A program made the translations under genes and the position numbers. Positions 50,329 through 59,208 of a DNA stretch of 64,000 nucleotides are shown here, one piece after another. Origin of the DNA: DASSQJ01 sp963773655 (GTDB lineage: Bacteria > Actinomycetota > Actinomycetes > Actinomycetales > Dermatophilaceae); the NCBI GenBank assembly GCA_963773655.1, contig CAVZBX010000005.1, forward strand, positions 62,001 through 126,000, in the 5' to 3' direction. The stretch's first letter is position 1; each line of letters begins with the position of its first letter. A model generated the notes under the pieces. It made no database searches. It was not told the DNA's origin and saw only the letters and a program-made list of their open reading frames with translations.

Positions 50329-51108
50329 TCAGAGGACGACGAGCCGGTACCCCGGGTCGCGCTCGGCCAGGAGGCGACGGGCCCGCCTCGGGTCCACCCA
50401 GGCAGCGGTCGACCAGATGTCGGCCCAGGCCAGGTCGGGGCCGACCACGGTCACGGAGCCGGACCGGTGCACCGCCCGTCCGGTCCGGGGGTCCACGACG
50501 TGCCCGCCGCGCTCGGCGGCCCCGGACGTGGCGACGGCGCCGCGGCGGAGCGTGACGACGTCGGCGACGCGGCCGGGGCGGGCGGGGTCGGCGATGCCGA
50601 TGCGCCACGACGGCGCCGCGGCCGAGGGGCCGGTCCCGGCACCCACGGCCACGTCACCACCCGCGCCGATGCTCCACGCGACCTCCGGCACGACGTCGAG
50701 GTGCGCCGCCGCTCCGGCGACCGCCCAGCCCTTGACGAGGCCGGTGGGGTCGAAGACGGTGCGCCCACCGCGGCGCCGGCGCCAGGCCCGGAAGAGCCCG
50801 TCGGTGCGCTCCTCGGCCTCCAGGCTCAGCTCCGCCACGTCGGACACCCAGGCGTGCACCTCCTCCGCCTCGCCGTGCTGCAGCCGCAGGAGGTCGCTGT
50901 CCGACCGCCACGTGCTCAGCACCTCCTCGACCCGGCGCAGGTGGGCGAAGGTCCGGGCCACGGCCGCCTCGAGGTCGGGACGGGTCGGCTCGACGGCGCG
51001 GACGTGGACGCTGACGGCGGTCCCCATCAGGTGCTCGACCCAGGCGCGCCGGGCGAGGACCGGCGGCGGCGGGGCGGCCGGGGCGACCGGGATCTCCGCG
51101 GTGATCAC
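50329..51108 (-). CDS. apbE: FAD:protein FMN transferase (ApbE)
   Basis: A 259-residue ApbE. Blocks are MGTAVSVHV, the catalytic-site regions FDPTGLVKGWAV and SIGAGGDVAVG, and VATSGAAERGGHVVDPRTGRAV near the C-terminus. ApbE moves FMN from FAD onto a Thr or Ser of extracytoplasmic flavoproteins. It lacks a lipoprotein signal, so may act inside or use another route. The GTG start at 51108 overlaps the FMN-binding gene's stop (GTGA); that gene carries the target motif, making ApbE its maturation enzyme. Confidence 0.93.
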   Translation of the reverse strand: MITAEIPVAPAAPPPPVLARRAWVEHLMGTAVSVHVRAVEPTRPDLEAAVARTFAHLRRVEEVLSTWRSDSDLLRLQHGEAEEVHAWVSDVAELSLEAEERTDGLFRAWRRRRGGRTVFDPTGLVKGWAVAGAAAHLDVVPEVAWSIGAGGDVAVGAGTGPSAAAPSWRIGIADPARPGRVADVVTLRRGAVATSGAAERGGHVVDPRTGRAVHRSGSVTVVGPDLAWADIWSTAAWVDPRRARRLLAERDPGYRLVVL

Positions 51109-51641
51109 AGGCTGGCCCGGTCGATCGCGGACTGGAGCGACTGGATGTAGCCCTCCGAGGTGTAGGTGGCTCCCGAGACCATGTCGATGTCGGCGGACTG
51201 CGCCTGCACGGCCTCGTCGCCGAGGATCGGCACCGCGTAGGAGTTGATCTGCTGGTCCCGGCCGTTGCTCCACGGCACCTGGGTGACCGCCGAGTCGACG
51301 ACCCGCCCGCCCGAGACGATGATCTGCACCTGCACGGCGCCGTAGCGGGTCATCACGGCGTCGCCGGTGTAGGTGCCGTCCGAGGCCCCCGACGACGCAC
51401 CGCCGCCCGACGACCCGTCGGAGGAGCCGGCGGCGCTCGGCGCGGGCGTGGCCCCACCGGGGCTCGCCGACCCGCTTCCGGGCGTCGTCGCCCCGGACGA
51501 GGTGCCGGTCCGGCCACCGGCGCTCAGGTCGCCGAGGGCGACGACGCCCGCGGCAGCGGTCGAGGACGTCGAGGTGTGGTAGCTGAAGAGCAGCACGAGC
51601 GCCGAGACGGTGCTGAGCAGCCAGGTGGTGATCCGTCGCAT
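51105..51641 (-). CDS. FMN-binding domain protein, flavinylation substrate
   Basis: A 178-residue membrane-anchored protein: one N-terminal helix (about 5-20, LSTVSALVLLFS), a Gly/Ser/Thr-rich linker (about 22-88) and an FMN_bind domain. The flavinylation motif D-x2-SGATxT is present: Asp153, SGAT (156-159) and Thr161, the likely FMN attachment site. It probably faces the outside of the membrane and passes electrons from the adjacent ferric-reductase-like protein. It follows that gene after 33 bases and overlaps ApbE. Confidence 0.9.
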   Translation of the reverse strand: MRRITTWLLSTVSALVLLFSYHTSTSSTAAAGVVALGDLSAGGRTGTSSGATTPGSGSASPGGATPAPSAAGSSDGSSGGGASSGASDGTYTGDAVMTRYGAVQVQIIVSGGRVVDSAVTQVPWSNGRDQQINSYAVPILGDEAVQAQSADIDMVSGATYTSEGYIQSLQSAIDRASL

Positions 51642-51674
51642 GGGTGAGGTCCTGGGGGTGGTGTGGGTCGGGGG

Positions 51675-53105
51675 TCAGTAGGCGAAGCGCTCGAGGTGCA
51701 CGGCGTCGCGCGGCACCCCGGCGTCCCGGGCGGCGGCGCGCGCGGCCTGCATCCAGCCGTCGGCGCCGCACAGGTAGACGTCGCGCTCGGCGACGTCGGG
51801 GACGAGCTCGCGGAGGGCGGCGCCGTCGTCGAGGTGCCCCGCCTGGGCCGGCAGCCAGCTCTGGCGCCCCTCGACGCGGCGGCCCTCGACCAGCACGTAC
51901 CGCGCGCCGCGGGAGTCGGCCAACGACCGCATCTCGTCGGCGAGCACGGCCACGTCCGCCGTCCGCACCCGGTGGACGACGACGACGTCGCCGGGGTGCT
52001 GTGGCAGGTCCTCGAGCAGGGCCCGCATCGGCGTGATGCCGATGCCCGAGCCCATGAGCAGCACCTTGCGCCGGGTGCGCACCCCGCCGTGCAGCCGTCC
52101 GTACGGTCCCTCGGCCAGCACCCGGGTGCCCGGGCGCAGCGCGGCCAGCCGGGCGGAGCCGTCGCCGACGTGGGCGGCGGTGAAGCGCAGGGTGCGCCCG
52201 TCCGGGGCCGCGGAGAGCGAGTACGGGTGGGCGCGGGTCCATCCGGGGCCGTCGAGGAAGCGCCACTGGAGGAACTGCCCCGCGCGTGCCGGGAGCCGGT
52301 GCGGCCCCGAGCCACCCACGGTCACGGTCGTGACGCCGGGGCCCTCCGGGCGGACGTCGAGCACGCGCAGCGGGCTCCGCAGCGAGCGCCACAGGGGCAG
52401 GACGACCCGGAAGGCGATCACGGCTCCCGCGGTGGCGCCCCAGAGGGACCACCAGAACACCGTCGCCGCGGTCGAGTCGAGGAAGTCGGCACCGGTCCAC
52501 AGCTGGTGGGGAAGGGCGAGCCCGGCGCCGAGGTAGCCGTAGAGGTGGATCAGGTGCCAGGACTCGTAGCGCAGCCGTCGCCGGGCCCGCCGCAGCGAGG
52601 TGACGACGACCAGGACCAGGGCGGCGGAGCCGGCCGCGGCGAGCAGCATCCCGGGGTAGTCGACGACGAGGTCCCAGGCGGTCCCCCAGACCCCCCGGGC
52701 CGTGCCGGCCGCGTACCCGAGGGTGATGAGCACGAGGTGGGCGAGCAGCAACGTGAACGAGGTGAGCCCGACGAGGCGGTGGGTGCGGGCCAGCTCGTCC
52801 TGCCCCCACGCCTGCTCGACCCAGGGCACCCGCGCCATCAGGAGCACCTGGAGCAGCAGGAGGGCCGAGGCGAGGAGGCCGGTGAGCCTGCCGGTGGAGG
52901 TGAGGGCGCCGGACGTGGTGGCGAGGTCCTGCACCCCGCCCCCGGCCACCCACAGCGCGGTGACGAAGAGCAGGACGGCCCAGCCGAGGGCGGCGGAGGC
53001 GTCCCGCCACCACCGCGGAACCGGTGCCGGGCGGCGAGGAGCACGGCGACGTGCGCGTCCGCCGGGTACGGCCGTCCCGACGAGGGCAGGGCTGGTCGTC
53101 GTCAT
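51675..53105 (-). CDS. Ferric reductase-like transmembrane flavoprotein
   Basis: A 476-residue membrane oxidoreductase. About six helices (residues 35-260) carry heme-ligand histidines in a ferric-reductase (NOX-like) pattern, including ARTHRLVGLTSF and ESWHLIHLYGYLG. The cytosolic C-terminus has the FAD motif HPYSLSAAP and the NAD(P)-binding blocks MGSGIGITPMRALLEDL and CGADGWM. It probably moves electrons from NAD(P)H through FAD and heme to the outside. Downstream are its likely partners, the FMN-binding protein and ApbE. The ATG at 53105 has no clear ribosome-binding site. Confidence 0.9.
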   Translation of the reverse strand: MTTTSPALVGTAVPGGRARRRAPRRPAPVPRWWRDASAALGWAVLLFVTALWVAGGGVQDLATTSGALTSTGRLTGLLASALLLLQVLLMARVPWVEQAWGQDELARTHRLVGLTSFTLLLAHLVLITLGYAAGTARGVWGTAWDLVVDYPGMLLAAAGSAALVLVVVTSLRRARRRLRYESWHLIHLYGYLGAGLALPHQLWTGADFLDSTAATVFWWSLWGATAGAVIAFRVVLPLWRSLRSPLRVLDVRPEGPGVTTVTVGGSGPHRLPARAGQFLQWRFLDGPGWTRAHPYSLSAAPDGRTLRFTAAHVGDGSARLAALRPGTRVLAEGPYGRLHGGVRTRRKVLLMGSGIGITPMRALLEDLPQHPGDVVVVHRVRTADVAVLADEMRSLADSRGARYVLVEGRRVEGRQSWLPAQAGHLDDGAALRELVPDVAERDVYLCGADGWMQAARAAARDAGVPRDAVHLERFAY

Positions 53106-53233
53106 GGCCGGAACTCTCCGCGGTGGCGCTGTGCGGCACCTGTGAGCCACGTCGGTGTCCCCGGTGAGCCGGCACGCACTCCATCGCCGGACCTTCGTGC
53201 GCGCCCTCCCCGGCATCCGCCAGAATCGGGCGC

Positions 53234-55162
53234 GTGACCGCAGCGCCGCCGCCACCGCCCACCGTGTCGCCCCGCGGCGTCACCGGTGACCGCCTCGTGA
53301 TGCTCCAGACGCGCGTCGAGCGGTGGTGGCCCGACCTGGTCGCGGGCCTGCAGACGCTCTACGGTCCCGAGCGCGCCACCACGCTCGCCACCGGCCTGCT
53401 CGACCTCGCCGGCCGCGCCTACGCCCGGCGGTCCGACCGGCTGCACCGGCGCGACCTGGAGCGCCTGCTCCGCCCGGACTGGCTCCAGGAGCCCTCGATG
53501 GTCGGCTACTCCGCGTACACCGAGCGCTTCGCGGGGGACCTGGCCGGTGTCGCCGACCGGATCCCCTACCTCTGTGAGCTCGGCGTGCGCTACCTCCACC
53601 TGATGCCGGTGCTGCGCCCGCGTGAGGGGGACAACGACGGCGGGTACGCGGTGGCCGACTACCGGCAGGTGCGGCCCGACCTCGGCACGATGGACGACCT
53701 CGAGGCGCTCGCCGAACGGTTGCACGAGTTCGGGATCAGCCTCGTGCTCGACCTCGTCCTCAACCACGTCGCCCGCGAGCACGAGTGGGCCGAGAAGGCC
53801 CGGGGCGGGCACCACCGGTACCGCTCGTACTTCCACGTCTTCCCCGACCGGCGGCTCCCCGACGCGTACGAGCGCACCCTGCCGGAGGTCTTCCCCGACT
53901 TCGCCCCGGGCAACTTCACGTGGGACGCCGACCTCGACGGCTGGGTGTGGACGACGTTCAACGAGTGGCAGTGGGACGTCAACTGGGGCAATCCGGACGT
54001 CCTCGCCGAGTACGCCTCGATCATCCTCGACCTCGCCAACCGTGGGGTCGACGTGCTGCGCCTGGACGCCATCGCGTTCATGTGGAAGAAGCTCGGCACC
54101 GACTGCCAGGGCCTGCCCCAGGTGCACTCCATCACCCAGGTGCTGCACGCACTGACCCGGATCGCCTGCCCCGCGGTCGCGTTCAAGGCCGAGGCGATCG
54201 TGGCGCCCTCCAAGCTGCTCGCCTACCTGGGCACCGGGGAGTTCACCGGGAAGGTGAGCGACCTCGCCTACCACAACAGCCTCATGGTCCAGGTGTGGTC
54301 GATGCTCGCCGCCCGCGACGTCCGGCTCGCCGTCCGGGCGTTCGAGGTGCTGCCGCCCAAGCCCCCTGCCGCCACCTGGGTCAGCTACCTGCGCTGCCAC
54401 GACGACATCGGCTGGGCGGTGATGGACGAGGACGCCGACGCGGTCGGGCTGAACGGCTTCCTCCACCGCCGTTTCCTCGCCGAGTGGTACGCCGGCGACT
54501 TCCCGGGCTCGACGGCCCGCGGTCTGGTCTTCCAGCACAACCCGGAGACCGGCGACATGCGCACCAGCGGCACGGCCGCATCGCTGGCGGGGGTCGAGGC
54601 GGCGGTGGAGTCGGGCTCGGCGCAGGACCTCGACCGAGCGCTGGCGCGGCTGCGGCTGGCCAACGCCCTCGTCATCGGCTGGGGCGGCATCCCGGTGATC
54701 TGGAGCGGCGACGAGCTGGGGCAGCCCAACGACCCGGGGTGGGCGCAGGAGCCCGGGCACGAGGACGACAACCGCTGGGCGAACCGGCCGCGGCTCGACC
54801 CCGAGACGGTGCTGCGGCGGCACGACCCCGAGACGGTCGCCGGGCGGGTGTTCGGCGACCTGGTCGAGCTGGTGCGCGCGCGGGCGGCGCTGCCCCACCT
54901 GCACGGGTCGGTCGAGACGCGGCCCGGACCGGTCGACGACCCGGGAGTGCTCGTGACGCTGCGGGAGCACCCGATCGGCCGCCTCGTCGGCGTCTACAAC
55001 GTCACGCCGGAGACCCGGCGGTGGCCGGGGTGGCGGGTGCGGGAGCTGGGGCTGGAGGGGGCCGTCGACGCGGTCACCGGCGACCCGCTCCCCTGGGACC
55101 GCGACGGCGACGTACACCTGCCCCCGTACGCCGCCCTCTGGCTCACGACCACGACCCCGTAG
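53234..55162 (+). CDS. Amylosucrase (GH13 subfamily 4)
   Basis: A 642-residue GH13 enzyme that makes alpha-1,4-glucan from sucrose, releasing fructose. The four conserved regions are LDLVLNHVA (172-180), the nucleophile Asp278 in VLRLDAIAF, the general acid Glu320 in FKAEAIVAP, and HDD (389-391). The N-terminal helical domain with RRSDRLHRRDLERLLRPDW and YSAYTERFAGDL is characteristic of amylosucrases, as is the C-terminal WSGDELGQPND. The length matches Neisseria amylosucrase (about 636). The GTG start is at 53234. It stands alone, so sucrose supply genes must lie elsewhere. Confidence 0.92.
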   Translation: MTAAPPPPPTVSPRGVTGDRLVMLQTRVERWWPDLVAGLQTLYGPERATTLATGLLDLAGRAYARRSDRLHRRDLERLLRPDWLQEPSMVGYSAYTERFAGDLAGVADRIPYLCELGVRYLHLMPVLRPREGDNDGGYAVADYRQVRPDLGTMDDLEALAERLHEFGISLVLDLVLNHVAREHEWAEKARGGHHRYRSYFHVFPDRRLPDAYERTLPEVFPDFAPGNFTWDADLDGWVWTTFNEWQWDVNWGNPDVLAEYASIILDLANRGVDVLRLDAIAFMWKKLGTDCQGLPQVHSITQVLHALTRIACPAVAFKAEAIVAPSKLLAYLGTGEFTGKVSDLAYHNSLMVQVWSMLAARDVRLAVRAFEVLPPKPPAATWVSYLRCHDDIGWAVMDEDADAVGLNGFLHRRFLAEWYAGDFPGSTARGLVFQHNPETGDMRTSGTAASLAGVEAAVESGSAQDLDRALARLRLANALVIGWGGIPVIWSGDELGQPNDPGWAQEPGHEDDNRWANRPRLDPETVLRRHDPETVAGRVFGDLVELVRARAALPHLHGSVETRPGPVDDPGVLVTLREHPIGRLVGVYNVTPETRRWPGWRVRELGLEGAVDAVTGDPLPWDRDGDVHLPPYAALWLTTTTP

Positions 55163-55246
55163 GCCACCGCTCCCCTCCTGCCGGTTCATCGCCGGATGTG
55201 GGTGCTGCGCCGCGCCGCGAAGGACGCCGCGCAGGAGTAGGGCGGC

Positions 55247-55770
55247 GTGCTGTCGATCGGGAGCCTCGTCACCCTCGGCTACGACCACGCCGCCGTCCGG
55301 CGGGAGGTCGACGGTGACCGGTGGCAGCGACTCGGGACGCACACCGTCGCCCTGCACACCGGCCCGGTGTCGGCCGAGGGGAACCGATGGCGCGCGGTCT
55401 GGGAGGTCGCCGCGGACGTCGCCCTCGTCGACGGCGTCAGCGCGCTGCACGCGCACGGGCTGACCGGGTTCGACGAGAAGCGCGTCCACGTGTCGGTGCC
55501 CCGGGACGCCCAGTGCCCGAGGGTCGACGGTGTTCGGGTCCATCGCGTGAGCAGGACCGTCCTCGACGGGTCGCCGGCGGGCCTGCCACGGACGCCTCCG
55601 GACGTCGCGGCCCCGCGCGCCGTGTGGTCCGCGACCTCACCGACGGGTCGCACTCCCTGGGCGATCTCGACGTCGCGGCCCTGCGCCGGCGGTACGGGGT
55701 GCCGCCGCCGGAGCGCCAGGTCGTGCGCCGCGGCCCCGGGGGACAGGTCGTGAGGACCGCCGTCTGGACG
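55247..55770 (+). pseudogene. Broken DUF559/AbiEi-like gene
   Basis: The N-terminal part (about 115 residues, starting LLSIGSLVTLGYDH-like) reads like the wing and linker of DUF559-type or AbiEi-type proteins: WRAVWEVAADVALVDGVSAL and VHVSVPRD. After about 55600 the expected text, RDLTDGSHSLGDLDVAALRR and YGVPPPERQVVRRGPGGQV, appears in another frame, with a likely internal deletion. The C-terminal Vsr/DUF559 nuclease domain is then missing. It is probably a decayed toxin-antitoxin or nuclease-like gene. GTG start at 55247. Confidence 0.65.
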
Positions 55771-55809
55771 ACGACGATCATCACCCCCGTTCGCGAGAGA
55801 GGGGGCGGG

Positions 55810-56589
55810 TCACCAGGCGTGGAGGAGCTCGCCGCCGATGCGGACGATGAAGGCGCCCACGACGACCACGAAGACCACCCGGATGAAGCGGCTCCCCCGC
55901 GACACCGCGGTCCGCGCCCCCACGTAGCCGCCGAGCAGGTTCATCGCCGCCATCACGGCCCCGACGACCCACACGACGTTCCCACCGGGGATGAAGACGG
56001 TGAGCGCCCCGAGGTTGGTGGCGAGGTTGGTGATCTTGGCCTTGGCGCTCGCCTCGAGGAACGCGTAGCCCATCAGCCCGACGAGCGCGAAGACGAGGAA
56101 CGAGCCCGTCCCGGGGCCGAGCGCCCCGTCGTAGACGCCGATGACGAACCCGATCGCCACGGCCGCGGTCGTGTGCCGCGCCCCGGTGAAGCGCAGCTGC
56201 GTCAGCTCGCCGACCGACGGCTTGAGCAGGGTGTACGCGCCCACGACGACGAGCATCACGAGGATGATCGGGTAGAAGGCGCTCTTCGGGATGTGCAGTC
56301 CGATGAACGCGCCCAGGATCGCCCCGACGTACGCGACCGCCGCCATCGGCAGCGCCGTCCGCAGGTCCGGGCGCACCCGGCGGTAGTACGTCACCGACGC
56401 CGTCGCGGTGCCCCAGACCGACGCGAACTTGTTGGTCGCCAGCACCTGCGCCGGCGCCGCGCTCGGCATCCCGAGCAGCAGGGCCGGGATCTGGACCAGC
56501 CCACCGCCGCCGACGACCGCGTCGACCCACCCCGCGACGAACCCGGCGACGCCGAGCAGGAGGACGGTCTGGAGCGCGAGGTCGCCCAC
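55810..56589 (-). CDS. TauE/SafE family sulfite/anion exporter (TSUP)
   Basis: A 259-residue membrane permease with about eight helices. The family motif GWVDAVVGGGGLVQIPALLL lies at the N-terminus and a second copy, YDGALGPGTGSFLVFALV, in the middle, giving the expected inverted-repeat topology. TSUP proteins move sulfite, sulfonates or other organic anions. The start is GTG at 56589, three bases after the HAD stop. The substrate is unknown and no sulfur genes are adjacent. Confidence 0.88.
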   Translation of the reverse strand: MGDLALQTVLLLGVAGFVAGWVDAVVGGGGLVQIPALLLGMPSAAPAQVLATNKFASVWGTATASVTYYRRVRPDLRTALPMAAVAYVGAILGAFIGLHIPKSAFYPIILVMLVVVGAYTLLKPSVGELTQLRFTGARHTTAAVAIGFVIGVYDGALGPGTGSFLVFALVGLMGYAFLEASAKAKITNLATNLGALTVFIPGGNVVWVVGAVMAAMNLLGGYVGARTAVSRGSRFIRVVFVVVVGAFIVRIGGELLHAW

Positions 56590-56592
56590 CCG

Positions 56593-57354
56593 CTAGGCCC
56601 CGGCGAGCCAGTCGTCGACGATGGCGAGCACGTCGATGAGCTGGTGGGCCCGGGCGTCCGGGACGGCGGTTACCTCTACCCGCTGGCCGGCGGGGATCGT
56701 CGAGTGCGGCACCCAGACCGCGCGCATCCCCACCTGCTGCGGGCCGTGGACGTCCTCGAACATCCGGTCGCCGACGTAGACGGCGCGGCGCGGCTCCACG
56801 TCCAGCGCGCGGCAGACCGCCCGGAACGCCTCCGGGTGCGGCTTCACGTGGTCGAGCTCGCTGGAGTAGACGTCGACGTCGATGAGGTCGAGGACGCCGT
56901 CGCGCTCGAAGATCTCGCGGTGGTACTCACGGGACCAGATCGTGTTCGACAGCACTCCGACGCGGAGACCGCGCTCCCGCAGCCCCTCCCACAGCGGCCG
57001 CACCTGGGGGTCGGTGTGCGTGTGCGGCTCCCAGAACCGCCGGTACGCCGCCAGCGCCAGGTGGTGCCGGTCGTGCTCGGCGTCGACCCCGGCCGCGTCG
57101 AGGATGTCGACGAGCGTCGCCGAGCTGTGCTCCTCCCGGCCCCGCTGCCACGCCGCCGCCTCCACGGCGAGGATCCGGTCGGCGAGGCGGTGCGCCTCGT
57201 CGAGGTCCTCCTGCGGCACGTCCGGGCTCTCGACGGGGATGCCGTGCACCTCGCGGGCGAACACCCGCCACTGCTCGGGCAGGTCGACCTCGTGCCAGGG
57301 CGTCAGGGTGCCGCCCCAGTCGAAGACGACCGCCTCGACCGGGCGCGCCGTCAC
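56593..57354 (-). CDS. HAD-superfamily hydrolase
   Basis: A 253-residue HAD subfamily IA hydrolase. Motif I is FDWGGTLTP, with a Gly where most phosphatases have the second Asp, as seen in several HAD proteins that act on unusual substrates. Motif II is LSNT, motif III KPHPEAF, and motif IV VGDRMFEDVHGP. The substrate is unknown. The GTG start overlaps the proS stop (GTGA), and the TauE/SafE gene follows after 3 bases, giving a proS-HAD-permease operon. Confidence 0.9.
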   Translation of the reverse strand: MTARPVEAVVFDWGGTLTPWHEVDLPEQWRVFAREVHGIPVESPDVPQEDLDEAHRLADRILAVEAAAWQRGREEHSSATLVDILDAAGVDAEHDRHHLALAAYRRFWEPHTHTDPQVRPLWEGLRERGLRVGVLSNTIWSREYHREIFERDGVLDLIDVDVYSSELDHVKPHPEAFRAVCRALDVEPRRAVYVGDRMFEDVHGPQQVGMRAVWVPHSTIPAGQRVEVTAVPDARAHQLIDVLAIVDDWLAGA

Positions 57355-59120
57355 GGCCGTCCGACCTCGGCGAGGACCTCCGCCACCGCGTCCTCGACGG
57401 TGACCTCGCGCCGCTCGCCGGACCGCCGGTCCTTGATCTCCACCCGCCCCTCGGCGAGGCCGCGCCCGACGACGACGATCGTCGGGACGCCGATGAGCTC
57501 GGCGTCCTTGAACTTCACGCCGGGGCTGGCCTGGCGCCGGTCGTCGAGGAGCACCTCCAGGCCCTCGGCCTCGAGCGCCCGGGTGAGCTCCTCGGCGTAG
57601 ACGAAGACGGCGTCGTCCTTGCCCGTGGCGACGAGGTGGACGTCGGCCGGCGAGAGTGCTCGCGGCCAGACCAGCCCGAGCTCGTCGTGGTTGCCCTCGG
57701 CGACGCACGCGACCGCCCGCGAGACCCCGACGCCGTAGCTGCCCATGATGACGGTGCGCAGCTTGCCGTGCTCGTCGAGGACCTTGAGGTCCAGCGCCTC
57801 GGCGTACTTGGTGCCGAGCTGGAAGATGTGCCCCATCTCGATGCCGCGCGCCGACTCCAGCCCGTGCCCGCACGACGGGCAGGCGTCACCGTCACGCACC
57901 TCCGCGGCCTCGATCGTGCCGTCGGGGGTGAAGTCGCGGCCGGCGACGAGGTCGAGGACGTGGTGGCCGCTCGCGTCGGCTCCGGTGACCCACGCGGTGC
58001 CGTCGACGACGCGGGGGTCGACGAGGTAGCGGATGCCCGACGCGTTGTCGCTGCCGAGCACGCCGGGACCGATGTACCCCTTGGCGAGCGTCGGGTGGGC
58101 GGCGAAGTCCGCCTCCCCGAACGCCTCGACCGCCGCCGGCTCGACCTGTGCGCCGAGCCGCTTCTCGTCGACCTCGCGGTCGCCCGGCAGGCCGATCGCG
58201 AGCGGCTCCCGGGTGCCGTCGGGCTGGACCAGGGTGACCACGACGTTCTTCAGGGTGTCGGCCGCGGTCCACGCCCGGCCGTCCTCACGGGGAAAGGCCT
58301 CGTTGAGGTGGTCGACGAGGGTCTCGATGGTGGGGGTGTCCGGGGTGTCCTCGACGTGGGCGGCCGGCACCCGGGAGGCGTCGACGGCATCGGGCACGGG
58401 CACCCGGATGGCCTCGACGTTGGCCGCGTACCCGCAGGTGCGGCAGCGCACGTAGGTGTCCTCGCCGTTGTCGGCGGTCGCGAGGAACTCCTCCGACTTC
58501 GAGCCGCCCATCGCACCCGCCATCGCCTGGACGATGACGTAGTGGAAGCCGAGCCGGTCGAAGATCCGGACGTAGGCGTCACGGTGCAGCTGGTAGCTCT
58601 TGTCGAGCCCGGCCTCGTCGACGTCGAAGGAGTAGCTGTCCTTCATGACGAACTCGCGCCCGCGCAGCAGCCCGGCGCGCGGCCGGGCCTCGTCGCGGTA
58701 CTTGGTCTGGATCTGGTAGATCGCCAGCGGCAGGTCCTTGTACGACGAGAAGAGGTCCTTCACCGCGAGCGTGAACATCTCCTCGTGGGTGGGGCCGAGG
58801 AGGTGGTCGGCGCCCTTGCGGTCCTGGAGCCGGAACACGTTGTCGCCGTACTCCGCCCAGCGGCCCGACGACTCGTACGGCTCGCGCGGGAGCAGCGCGG
58901 GGAAGAGCAGCTCCTGGGCGCCGATGGCGTCCATCTCGTCGCGGACGATCGTCTCGACCCGACGGAGCACCTTGAGCCCGAGCGGCAGCCACGTGTAGAT
59001 GCCGGGGCTGACCCGCCGGATGTAGCCGGCCCGCACGAGCAGCTGGTGGCTCGGCACCTCCGCGTCCGCCGGGTTCTCGCGAAGGGTTCGCAGGAACAGG
59101 GACGACATGCGCATGGCCAC
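57351..59120 (-). CDS. proS: Prolyl-tRNA synthetase, bacterial type
   Basis: A 589-residue class II synthetase charging tRNA-Pro. Motif 1-3 blocks include GIYTWLPLGLKVLRRVE, GPTHEEMFT, RDEARPRAGLLRGREFVMKD and MGSYGVGVSRAVACVAEGNHDE. The bacterial editing (INS/YbaK-like) domain spans about 225-385 and removes mischarged Ala-tRNA-Pro; a C-terminal anticodon-binding domain follows. The GTG start at 59120 has AGGAG 7 bases upstream; an ATG at 59114 is also possible. Two GNAT genes precede it on the same strand. Confidence 0.97.
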   Translation of the reverse strand: MAMRMSSLFLRTLRENPADAEVPSHQLLVRAGYIRRVSPGIYTWLPLGLKVLRRVETIVRDEMDAIGAQELLFPALLPREPYESSGRWAEYGDNVFRLQDRKGADHLLGPTHEEMFTLAVKDLFSSYKDLPLAIYQIQTKYRDEARPRAGLLRGREFVMKDSYSFDVDEAGLDKSYQLHRDAYVRIFDRLGFHYVIVQAMAGAMGGSKSEEFLATADNGEDTYVRCRTCGYAANVEAIRVPVPDAVDASRVPAAHVEDTPDTPTIETLVDHLNEAFPREDGRAWTAADTLKNVVVTLVQPDGTREPLAIGLPGDREVDEKRLGAQVEPAAVEAFGEADFAAHPTLAKGYIGPGVLGSDNASGIRYLVDPRVVDGTAWVTGADASGHHVLDLVAGRDFTPDGTIEAAEVRDGDACPSCGHGLESARGIEMGHIFQLGTKYAEALDLKVLDEHGKLRTVIMGSYGVGVSRAVACVAEGNHDELGLVWPRALSPADVHLVATGKDDAVFVYAEELTRALEAEGLEVLLDDRRQASPGVKFKDAELIGVPTIVVVGRGLAEGRVEIKDRRSGERREVTVEDAVAEVLAEVGRP

Positions 59121-59208
59121 GGGGAGGCTCCTGGGGTCGGGTGGACAACCCGGACAGGATATCGACCACCACCGCGTCCTCCCGCACCCCTGCCGGGGTC
59201 TCGGGGCG

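Noticed and set aside
49639..51150. Plus-strand open frame across the Tat protein and ApbE genes
   Set aside because: It overlaps two well-supported minus-strand genes and has no recognisable motif.
53102..55543. 813-residue minus-strand open frame opposite amylosucrase
   Set aside because: Amylosucrase on the plus strand has all four GH13 regions; the opposite frame is Val/Asp/Arg-rich shadow text.
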